DNA from: Algoriphagus ratkowskyi
GTDB lineage: Bacteria > Bacteroidota > Bacteroidia > Cytophagales > Cyclobacteriaceae
NCBI RefSeq assembly: GCF_002150505.1
Contig: NZ_MSSV01000012.1
Location: 56,446-120,445, forward strand
Reading direction: 5' to 3'
Length of the DNA stretch: 64,000 nucleotides
Below are positions 17,484-26,656 of this stretch, one piece after another; position 1 is the first letter of the stretch; each line of letters opens with the position of its first letter. Under the pieces are notes generated by a model. The model was not told where the DNA came from and made no database searches. It saw only the letters and a list, made by a program, of their open reading frames with translations. The position numbers and the translations under genes were made by a program.

Positions 17484-17577
17484 CGGGCGTTTCTTCACAA
17501 ATTACAAATTAAGAAAAGTAAAATTGTAGTATAGTGCAGCCGGAAGATTCACAATTCCACCAAGAAATTTCCACAAA

Positions 17578-17609
17578 ATAAGCCCCATCATTGAAATGAT
17601 GGGGCTTAT
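17578..17609. terminator. Bidirectional terminator
   Basis: Perfect 15-base arms (17578-17592 and 17595-17609; core AAGCCCCATCATT) with a 2-base loop, between the convergent DUF1684 and GldJ/K-like genes. Confidence 0.85.
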
Positions 17610-17625
17610 TCTAGCTAAGTATTTC

Positions 17626-18852
17626 TTATTTGCCTTTTTGTCCAATAGAGATCATAGCGCATCTGAAACCAATATGATTAGTAGCAGAATCTTGGTGCAT
17701 AAATCTTCTAGTACCTGGAGCGAGCCAATATGCTACATCTCTCCAAGAGCCACCTTTGTAAACTCTTAGTTCGTCTGTAAGCATTGAAGTCTTATATGTA
17801 TCTTCTTCATCTCCTACCCCTGTATTTCTAACTGGGTTAAGGTCATCTGCATCTTGAAATGTTAGTGGGCGATAAATATCCTGAACCCACTCGTTCATGT
17901 TACCAGCCATGTGGTACAAACCAAAATCATTTGGAGCCATATCATAAACATTGGTAGGAATAATGTCTCCATCATTTGACTGTCCTCCTGCTATACCAGC
18001 ATAGTCACCTCTACCTCTTTTGAAGTTGGCAAGGAAATCACCTTGCTTACCTTTTCTTTTTACATTATAAGGATTACGAACTCCCCTTCCATCCCATGGA
18101 TAGATTCGGCCGTATTCCTGATTTTCGTCTAAGTACTGAGTGCCGATCATTGCTTTAGCTGCGTATTCCCATTCAGCTTCAGTAGGTAGTCTATAGTCAG
18201 CAAGTGCTACACCTCTTTCTATAAGTTGACTTTTAGTAAAAGACGAGTCTATTCCCCTGTCTTTTCTAATAATCTCCTGAACGTATTCCGTTCTCCACTT
18301 TGAATAGGCATTTGCTTGATTCCAAGATACTCCCGCTACAGGGTAAAAATTGAACCCTGGAAATCTAAAGTAATAAGATTGGTACATGTCATTAAAACTC
18401 ATTTCACCACCAGCCCACACATTATCTTTAGGCTCTAGCTTGAGAAGTGAATCTGCACTGACTTTTTTCTTCATATCGAAAAGATATTCTCGATAATCGT
18501 TGTTGGTCACTTCGGTTTCATCCAAATAGAAGTTTGATAGTGTTACTGTTCTTTCCTGATTGTCACGGAAAGCCATCACATCCTCTTCTTGCGAACCAAG
18601 AACAGCTCTTCCTCCTTGGATAAACTTCAAGTTAGGACCTGGAATTTGCTCAGCATTTTTGGCTACAAAAAATTGGGTAGAATCGTTTTCTTCAAAACTG
18701 AATTCTGCACCGGTAGTCGCACTTTTTTTACCAGGTTTTGCAGCAGTTCTTCTGCCGTATCCCGGAGTTTTATTACAAGAGGTTAAAATAGAGCTTCCTA
18801 TTATAGCAAAAGCCGCTACCCACATTCCCCAAGATTTGTTACTCAGACGCAT
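17626..18852 (-). CDS. GldJ/GldK-like lipoprotein (formylglycine-generating-enzyme fold)
   Basis: 408 aa lipoprotein with signal peptide and lipobox ending at Cys26 (SSILTSC). The body is an FGE-sulfatase/SUMF1 domain: IQGGRAVLGSQEEDV, FYLDETEVTNNDYREYL, PVAGVSWNQANAYSKWR, YRLPTEAEWEYAAKA, MAGNMNEWVQDIY, YKGGSWRDVAYW and HIGFRCA. This matches GldJ and GldK, lipoproteins of the T9SS/gliding machinery in Bacteroidota, where the fold is structural rather than catalytic. No gldL, gldM or gldN follows, which points to GldJ or a paralogue rather than GldK. Preceded by its own promoter region, followed by a strong terminator. Confidence 0.8.
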   Translation of the reverse strand: MRLSNKSWGMWVAAFAIIGSSILTSCNKTPGYGRRTAAKPGKKSATTGAEFSFEENDSTQFFVAKNAEQIPGPNLKFIQGGRAVLGSQEEDVMAFRDNQERTVTLSNFYLDETEVTNNDYREYLFDMKKKVSADSLLKLEPKDNVWAGGEMSFNDMYQSYYFRFPGFNFYPVAGVSWNQANAYSKWRTEYVQEIIRKDRGIDSSFTKSQLIERGVALADYRLPTEAEWEYAAKAMIGTQYLDENQEYGRIYPWDGRGVRNPYNVKRKGKQGDFLANFKRGRGDYAGIAGGQSNDGDIIPTNVYDMAPNDFGLYHMAGNMNEWVQDIYRPLTFQDADDLNPVRNTGVGDEEDTYKTSMLTDELRVYKGGSWRDVAYWLAPGTRRFMHQDSATNHIGFRCAMISIGQKGK

Positions 18853-19029
18853 ATATATAATTGTTTAAGGTCTTTTTCAGTGTGCTAATATAAATGCAAT
18901 GTCAAGCACTTCCAATGATTTGATATGAAGTCCCTTAAATGGCTTTGACAAAAAACAGTCAAATCTTCAAGAGATCAACAAAATCGGTAGGCAAATCTGC
19001 AATTTTTATGCCATTAAATTATTTCAAAA

Positions 19030-22000
19030 TTATGCTTCATTCATCTCCTTAAGCTTGATTTGCGCCTTAGAAATAGTCGAAACATTGGATAGTGTAAGAA
19101 TCAAACGATTCTTGTACTCCTTTATTTTGCAAAGTTTACTATTCATTTGCGCAAATCGCATGATTTTTTGGAAAATATTCGAAGAATAATAATCATCGCG
19201 AGTTGAAGGCAATAAGTGACATTTCATTATACTTCCTTTCAATACCAACTTTTCAATTCCAAGCTTCTCTGCTTTCCATCTTAGACGAACCGTTTCCATC
19301 AAATCCACAACAGAGGCAGGTAAAGGCCCAAATCTATCCAATAGCATGGTAGAGAATTTGCCAAGCTCTTCCTCATCCTTGATAGCGTCTAGCTTTGAAT
19401 AAAGCCCCAAACGCTCACTGATATTCCCTACATACTCTTCAGGAATCAGCAGTTCCAAATCTGTCTCTATCGTACAATCCTGAACCAAAACCTTGACTTT
19501 TTCTGCCAAATCTGTTTCAAATAATGCAGCGAATTCATTTTCCTTCAACTCCTGAACAGCTTCATCGAGGATCTTGTGATACATCTCAAAGCCTAAGTCT
19601 GTAATAAATCCACTTTGCTCGGCTCCTAAAAGGTTACCTGCACCTCGAATATCTAGATCCTTCATCGCCACTTTGAAACCATCTCCCAAATCTGAGAATT
19701 CCTCCAGCGTTTGCATGCGCTTTCTAGCTTCTGTTGTCAAGCCGGACATCGGTTGAGTAAGGAGGTAACAAAATGCTTTCTTGTTACTTCGACCAACTCT
19801 TCCTCGCATCTGGTGCAGATCACTCATGCCGAACATGTGTGCACGGTTGATCATAATCGTGTTTGCATTTGGGATATCCAAACCAGATTCTATAATGTTG
19901 GTAGATACCAACACATCGTATTCGTGATGAATAAAATCCACCATGACTTTCTCAAGCTTTTTCCCATCCATCTGGCCATGTGCACCAACCACACGGGCAT
20001 CAGGAACTAACCTCATGATCAAATTGGCAATAGAGTCAATCTCTCCTACCCTATTGTGCACAAAGAAAACCTGACCTCCACGTCGTAATTCATAAGAAAT
20101 TGCATCCCGAATTACTTCTTCTTGGAAGGTTTGAACTTCTGTAGTTACTGGCTGACGATTTGGCGGAGGCGTAGCAATGATAGATAAGTCTCTTGCTCCC
20201 ATGAGGGAAAAGTGTAAAGTTCTTGGAATTGGCGTCGCTGTCAAGGTGAGCACATCTACGTTTACACGGAGGTTTTTCAGCTGATCTTTTACTTTCACTC
20301 CAAACTTCTGCTCCTCATCAATCACCAAAAGGCCCAAATCCCTAAAGACGATGTCCTTATTGACAATCTTATGTGTACCTACTAGAATATCAATCTCTCC
20401 AGTTTTAACTTGAGCTATGATTTCTTTGATTTCTTTAGCGCTGCGAAAGCGATTGATGTATTCAATTTTCACAGGGAAATTACCCAAGCGTTCACTAAAC
20501 GTCTGGAAATGCTGCATCGCCAGAATCGTAGTAGGAACCAAAATAGCTACTTGCTTACGATCATTCACCGCCTTGAAAGCTGCTCGTATCGCAACTTCAG
20601 TTTTTCCAAAACCCACATCACCACAGACCAGTCGGTCCATAGGATATGATTTTTCCATATCCGTTTTTACATCCTGTGTGGCTGTAGCTTGGTCAGGAGT
20701 ATCTTCGTAGATAAAGGAAGATTCTAGCTCTATTTGAAGAACAGAATCAGGATTAAATGCAAAACCATGTGCTGATCTACGCTTCGCATAAAGTGCTATC
20801 AAGTCCTTTGCAATGTCCTTAACCTGCTTCTTGGCTTTGGATTTCTTATTTTCCCAATCTGGAGAACCCAGTTTAGACATAGACGGAGCAGAACCTTCTT
20901 GACCCGAAAACTTGGATATTTTATGCAAAGAGTGAATATTCACATACAGCAAATCATCATCTCTAAAGACAAGTCGAACTGCTTCCTGCATTTTACCGAC
21001 CACATCCACCTTTTCCAAACCTGCAAATCGGCCAACTCCATAATCCACGTGAACGATGTAGTCGCCTGGGTGCAAAGCTTTCAGTTCCTTAATAGTAAGA
21101 GCTTTGGATTTACTGGCTTTGTCTCGGGTTTTATAGCGATGAAAACGCTCAAAAAGCTGATGATCCGTAAAACAGGCAATCTTAGACTGTTTATCGTCAA
21201 ACCCCTCCCGAAGTCCAAGCAGCATACTTTGTACTTGTAAAGTCGGGTCTAGTTCTTTGAAAATCCCCAGCAGTCTGTCAATCTGCTTACCATTTTCAGC
21301 TGTTAGAATATTGACAAAACCTTTCTTTTCGTTCTCGGCAAGTTGCGCTACTAATAATTCAAAATTCTTATTGAACGAAGCTTGAGGCTGAGAGTCCCAA
21401 GTAGTTTGCTTGGCATTTTTCAAATAAAACTGCTTCCCAAATTCCACTCGAGAGAAATTGGCAGAAAGCGTTGAAAAGTCATTTCCTCTATCAAATAAAT
21501 CTCCAGGACCGAGGACAACTTTGGTATTGTTAGTTTTATTGATGATCTGGTCGAAAGCTAAAGATGCTTTGTGAAAGCACTCATCCATCACATCCAATGT
21601 CAACTGATAATCCTTAATCCAGACGATCGTTTGCTCGGGCAGAAAGCTCAAGAATGATTGCCGCACTTCTTGAAGAAGTTTGGTTTGTACGTTTGGAATC
21701 AACGCTATTTGATCCACGCTGGCAATTGATAGTTGGCTTTCTGGATCAAAAGTTCGGATGCTTTCAATCTCTTTTCCAAAAAGCTCTAATCTGTAAGGGT
21801 GCTCATTGGAAAATGAAAACACATCCAAAATTCCTCCTCGAATGGCAAATTGACCTGGTTCATAGACAAAATCCGTCCGCTCAAAATCGTAGCTAGCCAA
21901 GATTTCTGTGACGAACTCCATATCCACTTGCTCACCTACTTTGGCAGAAAAAGTGTTTTCAAGAAGTGAGCGTTTGTTGATCACTCGCTCGTAAATCGCC

Positions 22001-22383
22001 TCGGGATACGTGATGATTATACGTGATTTGCCCTTCTCCTCTAGCACGAGATTTAGAATCTCAGAACGCATCAGGACATTGGCGTTGTCAATTTCCTCGT
22101 ATTGATAGGCCCGCTTGAAACTCGAAGGGAAGATCATGTGAGCCTCACTATTCAGCAGATTCTGAATATCAGAATTCAGGTAAGCAGCTTCCTCTTTGTC
22201 TTGCGCTATGATCAGATGAAATCCTCCTTTGGTCTGAAAAAGAGAAGAAAATAGCACCATATCCAAACTTCCCGATAAGCCCTTTATCTGGTGTGTGAGC
22301 TTGTCGCTACTTGAAATCTCGTGCGCGATCGTTTGAAAAATAGGGTCTGATTGGTAAATGGAAAGAAAATCTTGGCGATCCAA
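19030..22383 (-). CDS. mfd: Transcription-repair coupling factor Mfd
   Basis: 1117 aa SF2 translocase that removes stalled RNA polymerase and recruits UvrA. Order of domains: a UvrB-like N-terminal region (about 1-330, with GLSGSLDMVLFS at the usual Walker-like site and YEPGQFAIRGGILDVFSF), the RNA-polymerase-interacting domain (about 470-540, HPGDYIVHVDYGVGRFAGLE), and RecA-like translocase domains with Walker A GDVGFGKTEVA, DEEQKFGV and TATPIPRTLHFSLMGARD. A TRG region and a C-terminal domain follow. Length is normal for the phylum. Monocistronic. Confidence 0.97.
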   Translation of the reverse strand: MDRQDFLSIYQSDPIFQTIAHEISSSDKLTHQIKGLSGSLDMVLFSSLFQTKGGFHLIIAQDKEEAAYLNSDIQNLLNSEAHMIFPSSFKRAYQYEEIDNANVLMRSEILNLVLEEKGKSRIIITYPEAIYERVINKRSLLENTFSAKVGEQVDMEFVTEILASYDFERTDFVYEPGQFAIRGGILDVFSFSNEHPYRLELFGKEIESIRTFDPESQLSIASVDQIALIPNVQTKLLQEVRQSFLSFLPEQTIVWIKDYQLTLDVMDECFHKASLAFDQIINKTNNTKVVLGPGDLFDRGNDFSTLSANFSRVEFGKQFYLKNAKQTTWDSQPQASFNKNFELLVAQLAENEKKGFVNILTAENGKQIDRLLGIFKELDPTLQVQSMLLGLREGFDDKQSKIACFTDHQLFERFHRYKTRDKASKSKALTIKELKALHPGDYIVHVDYGVGRFAGLEKVDVVGKMQEAVRLVFRDDDLLYVNIHSLHKISKFSGQEGSAPSMSKLGSPDWENKKSKAKKQVKDIAKDLIALYAKRRSAHGFAFNPDSVLQIELESSFIYEDTPDQATATQDVKTDMEKSYPMDRLVCGDVGFGKTEVAIRAAFKAVNDRKQVAILVPTTILAMQHFQTFSERLGNFPVKIEYINRFRSAKEIKEIIAQVKTGEIDILVGTHKIVNKDIVFRDLGLLVIDEEQKFGVKVKDQLKNLRVNVDVLTLTATPIPRTLHFSLMGARDLSIIATPPPNRQPVTTEVQTFQEEVIRDAISYELRRGGQVFFVHNRVGEIDSIANLIMRLVPDARVVGAHGQMDGKKLEKVMVDFIHHEYDVLVSTNIIESGLDIPNANTIMINRAHMFGMSDLHQMRGRVGRSNKKAFCYLLTQPMSGLTTEARKRMQTLEEFSDLGDGFKVAMKDLDIRGAGNLLGAEQSGFITDLGFEMYHKILDEAVQELKENEFAALFETDLAEKVKVLVQDCTIETDLELLIPEEYVGNISERLGLYSKLDAIKDEEELGKFSTMLLDRFGPLPASVVDLMETVRLRWKAEKLGIEKLVLKGSIMKCHLLPSTRDDYYSSNIFQKIMRFAQMNSKLCKIKEYKNRLILTLSNVSTISKAQIKLKEMNEA

Positions 22384-22554
22384 AAGCTTGTGGTTTGATT
22401 CTAAGTTGGTGGCGCAAAGTTAGCGTTTTATGAATTCTAACGATTGAATCCAAAAAGCTTTTCGCAGCTAATCCAAAAATAGGAAGGGGATTAGAGTTCG
22501 GAAACTTTGTCTTTATCCGAGCAGAATAGCTTTACAACGGATAAATCAAAAAAT

Positions 22555-22587
22555 AGAACGGCGGAATTTCACATATTCCGCCGTTCT
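22555..22587. terminator. Terminator after the outer-membrane protein gene
   Basis: 13-base arms (22555-22567 and 22575-22587; core AACGGCGGAAT) with a 7-base loop, 11 bases beyond the stop of the barrel gene on the minus strand. Confidence 0.75.
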
Positions 22588-22597
22588 AATTCATATT

Positions 22598-23188
22598 TTA
22601 AAAGCTATAACCTAAACCTATACTTAGCCAATCACTTTTATATTTGCCCAGCCCTAATCCACGTGAATAAGAAGGGATAACATGCAAATGGTCAGTTATA
22701 TAAATTTTGGATTTAATAGTTAGTCTTAGAGTAGCATCTTTGGCCAATCCAGTTTCTCTTACGTATGTTCCACCTTCAGGAGATCCGTACTCAGAAAGTA
22801 GCTGTTCATTGGTTTGGCGTAAATATGCTAATTCACCAGAAAGAATAAATTTATCAGACTGAAACAAGTCATATCCTGCCCCTATTGAATATGTTCTCAT
22901 GTTGATAAAATCTATTTCATCATCATCCAGAAAGAAACTGCTGTTTCTCCCTTCGAAATGCATCATCCCATAACTAATATCAGCATATATTCTTTTGGTA
23001 AAATATCTAGAATAACCTATCACAATACCTTGGGATAAGACCTCCCCTCCTCCATTTTTTTGACCTTGATAAAAGGTATAATTCCAAGAAATGGTGTTTT
23101 TAGAAGTACTTAGCACTTGGCTTTCTCCTACAGAAAAAGAACTGAGGAAAATAACTAAAACGATAGATAAATTTATAATATTTCTCAT
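22598..23188 (-). CDS. Small outer-membrane beta-barrel protein
   Basis: 196 aa. Signal peptide about 1-23 (SFSVGESQ), then alternating amphipathic strands (NTISWNYTFYQG, GIVIGYSRYF, RIYADISYGMMHFEG, TYSIGAGYDLF, LSGELAYLRQ) and the terminal aromatic WLSIGLGYSF expected for outer-membrane insertion. It resembles the general 'outer membrane beta-barrel' group and has no specific assignment. Its ATG overlaps the stop of the upstream lipoprotein gene by 4 bases, so the two are translationally coupled and may act together at the cell surface. Confidence 0.7.
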   Translation of the reverse strand: MRNIINLSIVLVIFLSSFSVGESQVLSTSKNTISWNYTFYQGQKNGGGEVLSQGIVIGYSRYFTKRIYADISYGMMHFEGRNSSFFLDDDEIDFINMRTYSIGAGYDLFQSDKFILSGELAYLRQTNEQLLSEYGSPEGGTYVRETGLAKDATLRLTIKSKIYITDHLHVIPSYSRGLGLGKYKSDWLSIGLGYSF

Positions 23189-24487
23189 AATGTCTCTAAA
23201 GTAAAATATGCTCTAATTTTTCCAAAAGGATACTTAGGATAACTAGTATCACCATAATAACCATATCCTTGATCAAGCCCATTTACATTATTATAAAGTG
23301 TAAAACACTTATCAAATGACAAAGCTGAAATTAATTGAATTTCCTCTTTTTTAGCAATTTTAACACTTAATTCAGTAGAGACCCCATCTTTTGTGGCTTT
23401 TATAGATCCAGTCACATCAATGTTCACATTAGATTTTACATAACCCCAAACTAAATACATATTATCTGCATCTGGATTCCAATTAGAAATAATAAATGGT
23501 GTTTCAGTACTTTTCCATCTTTGAATATTGGCTTCTTTTCTGGTAATTTTCAGCCCTCCAATCGGCATATTTACGTCCGCTGAAATGTTTGGCGTACCAT
23601 TAGTTCCTTGAGTTACACTGCCTGAAGTTCCAACCCAGAGATATATATGATTATCCTTTGGCCAAGAAGCAATATTTTCTTCTAATCTTATAGCAGGAAT
23701 TTTCACTATAAGATTTTGAGATGATTTTCCATTTACATCACACAGTTGAACAGGGGCGCCATTTAGCCTCATATTGTTACTAACTTTATCTTGACCATCT
23801 TCAATTTCATTCGAGGTAGGCTCATCAAAATTTCCTAAAACAACAGTCGGGTTTACCATTGCCCACTCATCATCAACTAAAAAATAGTTAGCTTCCAATG
23901 TTTCATCAATAGAAGGAAATACTAAGGAATCAAACTTCAATTTAACAGCTCTGGTCTTTCCAGTCCAATTTACATCTTTCTCCAAGTTTTCCCTTTCAAA
24001 CTCCTCTGTCCACCAAGAAACCGTCAATTCATTAATTTCATCCATTTTGAAGTCTTCAGCTAAATAAGGAGCAGTAACTGAAATATTGTTATTCTCAATA
24101 AAATCAATCAAATAAGTAGGTGAACTGTTCGTCAACCTTGCTTTTTCATTAGTTAATCTTTTAAATGCATCCACTATCGCTGATTTTTTTCTAGATGTTG
24201 GATTTTCACCCTTTTCAAACAATTTTTTTAAATTATACTTAATACTTCCTGAGTTACCATCAATTTTAGAAAATGAGAATAACTCATTCAATGCTTGTGG
24301 ATCTTTTAACACCTCTCCAAAAACTAAGCTCAATTCAGCCAAGTTCTTTTCATAATCAACACTAACTCTCTTTCCTTTTTCTACATTTTGAACAAAATCA
24401 ATATTAGGTTCTTGAACCTGGTCCACACAAGAAAATGTGAAACAAAGAGTTATTACAAAAAAGGTTTTTGTAATTTTCTGACTTCAT
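23185..24487 (-). CDS. Unknown lipoprotein with an apparently frameshifted signal peptide
   Basis: About 413 codons after a probable lipidated cysteine. The reading frame continues upstream of the first GTG (24426) into a lipoprotein signal, ITKTFFVITLCFTFSC followed by VDQ, but that frame meets TGA before any ATG. The natural ATG at 24485-24487 (MKSE...) lies in another frame; removing one A from the AAAA run just after it would join the two. So this is a one-base frameshift, an assembly error, or a rare ATT start near 24474. The mature protein has an acidic helical first third and a beta-rich C-terminal half; I do not recognise its family. Coupled to the downstream barrel gene. Confidence 0.6.
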
Positions 24488-24845
24488 AATAATACTTAAA
24501 ATGTTGGTTTGTTTACAATAAGGGTGCAAATATGCACTATGAAAACTGTATTTAAAACTAGATCATCAATGTAAACTGTATTTTTTGACAAAAATCAATG
24601 TTTAAGTAGAATGAAAGCTGAATTTCAGAGCTATTTAAATTGTTTGATTGCTTCTCAGATTTCGCCAAATAAGCACTGACATTGCTATTAAAAAAAAATT
24701 AAGATTGAAGTTGCACATCAATCGTCATCCTAGAGTCTTTAATCATTTAGATTATTGAATTTCCATTTCCCTATCTTTGCCCCCTGATCATAATAATCAA
24801 AATAAGCCTTCCCATTTACTGACGAGGGTATTGACACATAAATCC
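24488..24845. other. Intergenic region upstream of gltX and the lipoprotein gene
   Basis: 358 AT-rich bases with no supported gene, serving as divergent promoter region for the lipoprotein/barrel unit (minus) and gltX (plus). A perfect TAnnTTTG box (24772-24779) lies 67 bases before the gltX ATG. Confidence 0.45.
24754..24779 (+). promoter_or_regulatory. Candidate Bacteroidota-type promoter of gltX
   Basis: TATCTTTG at 24772-24779 matches the Bacteroidota -7 consensus TAnnTTTG exactly. The nearest TTG (24755-24757) is only 14 bases upstream, shorter than the usual 17-23, so the -33 box is uncertain. Confidence 0.35.
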
Positions 24846-26384
24846 ATGAGTAGAGAAGTTCGCGTAAGATTCGCTCCCTCACCAACGGGGGCTTTACATA
24901 TCGGCGGTGTACGTACCGCACTTTACAATTACCTTTTTGCCCGCAAAATGGGCGGTAAATTCCTTTTAAGAATCGAAGACACCGATCAAGCGCGCTTTGT
25001 GCCTAGAGCTGAAGCTTACATTCAGGAATCTTTGGCTTGGCTAGGTATTTCTCCTGACGAGAGCCCTTGGAATCCAGGTGAGGACGGCCCATATCGCCAG
25101 TCTGAGCGCAAAGATAGCTACATGAAATATGCGCTTGACTTGGTAGAAGCTGGGCATGCTTATTATGCGTTTGACACCTCAGAAGAACTCGATGCCATGC
25201 GCGAGCGCTTGACTGCTGCGCGCGTAGTTCAGCCACAATACAATAGTATCACGAGAACTCAGATGAATAATTCGCTGACTCTTTCGGAAGATGAAGTGAA
25301 AGCTAGACTAGCATCAGGAGATCCCTATGTGATTCGTGTCAAAATCCCCCTTAAAGAGGATGTGCGCCTAAATGACATGATCCGTGGTTGGGTGATGGTT
25401 CACTCCTCCACACTAGATGATAAAGTACTGATGAAGTCTGACGGTATGCCAACCTATCACTTGGCAAACATCGTAGATGATCATTTGATGAATATTACCC
25501 ACGTGATCCGTGGTGAGGAATGGCTTCCATCTGCTCCATTGCACGTTTTGCTTTACAAGTTCTTTGGCTGGGAAGAAACGATGCCTCAGTTTGCTCACTT
25601 ACCACTCTTACTGAAGCCTGACGGAAATGGAAAGCTTTCCAAGCGTGACGGAGATAAGTTAGGTTTTCCTGTTTTCCCTCTAAACTGGGAAAATAAGGAG
25701 GATGGTGAAACTGCGGCAGGTTTCCGAGAAGCTGGCTACTTACCAGATGCATTTTTGAATTTCTTAGCTTTCCTAGGCTGGAATCCTGGAGACGAGCGTG
25801 AGATTTTCTCCATGAGTGAGTTGATCGAAGCATTCTCTATGGAGCGAATCGGTAAGTCAGGAACCAAGTTTGATATAGCGAAAGCCAAGTGGTTCAATGA
25901 GCAGTATTTGAAATCAAAATCAAATGGAGAATTAGCGCACTATGTGATCGCTGATGCTGCGAATGAAGAAATTACAATTCTTCAAGATACCGCCGAAGCT
26001 TTAGTCGGTTTGATGAAAGAGCGGGTTACATTTCCTGCGGAGATTTGGCAAGGAAGTAGATTCGTGGTAATAGCCCCGACCGAGTTTGATCAAGATATTG
26101 CCAGCAAAAGATGGAATTCAGATGCAGTCACTGTACTATCAGCATATGCTGAATTACTGGAGGGTTTCACTGGCGAGTATGATGCAGAAACGGCAAAAGC
26201 CATGCTGAATGAAACTGCTGAGGCTAAGGACATAAAACTTGGAAAAGTGATGCAAGCCGTACGTCTTGCTGTGACTGGAAATGGAGTGGGACCTGATATG
26301 ATGGAGATATTTGCTATTTTAGGAGCTGAAGAAGCAGCCAAGCGTATCAGATTTGCGTTAGCCACATTAGATGTAATCGGTTAA
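24846..26384 (+). CDS. gltX: Glutamate--tRNA ligase
   Basis: 512 aa class I aminoacyl-tRNA synthetase charging tRNA-Glu. The HIGH-type signature is RFAPSPTGALHIGGVRTALY at residues 7-26, and the KMSKS equivalent is KLSKRDGDK. The anticodon-binding C-terminal half ends with TGNGVGPDMMEIFAILG. I chose the ATG at 24846 (MSREVRVRFAP), where family similarity begins; the upstream extension is out of register with homologues. It is followed 12 bases later by a small basic/acidic protein gene and then a shared terminator. Confidence 0.97.
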   Translation: MSREVRVRFAPSPTGALHIGGVRTALYNYLFARKMGGKFLLRIEDTDQARFVPRAEAYIQESLAWLGISPDESPWNPGEDGPYRQSERKDSYMKYALDLVEAGHAYYAFDTSEELDAMRERLTAARVVQPQYNSITRTQMNNSLTLSEDEVKARLASGDPYVIRVKIPLKEDVRLNDMIRGWVMVHSSTLDDKVLMKSDGMPTYHLANIVDDHLMNITHVIRGEEWLPSAPLHVLLYKFFGWEETMPQFAHLPLLLKPDGNGKLSKRDGDKLGFPVFPLNWENKEDGETAAGFREAGYLPDAFLNFLAFLGWNPGDEREIFSMSELIEAFSMERIGKSGTKFDIAKAKWFNEQYLKSKSNGELAHYVIADAANEEITILQDTAEALVGLMKERVTFPAEIWQGSRFVVIAPTEFDQDIASKRWNSDAVTVLSAYAELLEGFTGEYDAETAKAMLNETAEAKDIKLGKVMQAVRLAVTGNGVGPDMMEIFAILGAEEAAKRIRFALATLDVIG

Positions 26385-26396
26385 AACCTTAAGCTT

Positions 26397-26600
26397 ATGA
26401 CTAAGAAGAAAAAGAAAAATGAAGATCCGAAAGTCCATGAAGACTTGAACGGTTTCAAAATGCAAATAAATTCCTTTGGTGAGATCTCCTCTTCCTTTTC
26501 TATTGATAAAATCAATGAGTTTCTCAATAAGAATGTAGAGGACAAAAAACTGAAAGACAGAGATGATTTGAAATCTGACGAAAAGGAAGAGAAATCTTAA
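26397..26600 (+). CDS. Small charged hypothetical protein downstream of gltX
   Basis: 67 aa, very rich in Lys, Asp and Glu, starting MTKKKKKNEDPK, with one possibly helical segment (SIDKINEFLNKNVEDKK). It carries no signal peptide or membrane segment. I do not recognise a family. It is considered real because it lies 12 bases after gltX, ends just before a strong terminator, and shows a segment (INSFGEISSSFSIDKINEFL) with the character of a conserved motif. Likely cytoplasmic. Confidence 0.65.
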   Translation: MTKKKKKNEDPKVHEDLNGFKMQINSFGEISSSFSIDKINEFLNKNVEDKKLKDRDDLKSDEKEEKS

Positions 26601-26625
26601 ATCAATATTTCTCGCTAACACATAA

Positions 26626-26652
26626 AAAAAGCTCCCGATTTGGGAGCTTTTT
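26626..26652. terminator. Bidirectional terminator between gltX unit and RluB-like gene
   Basis: 11-base arms AAAAAGCTCCC (26626-26636) and GGGAGCTTTTT (26642-26652) around a 5-base loop. Confidence 0.85.
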
Positions 26653-26656
26653 CTGT

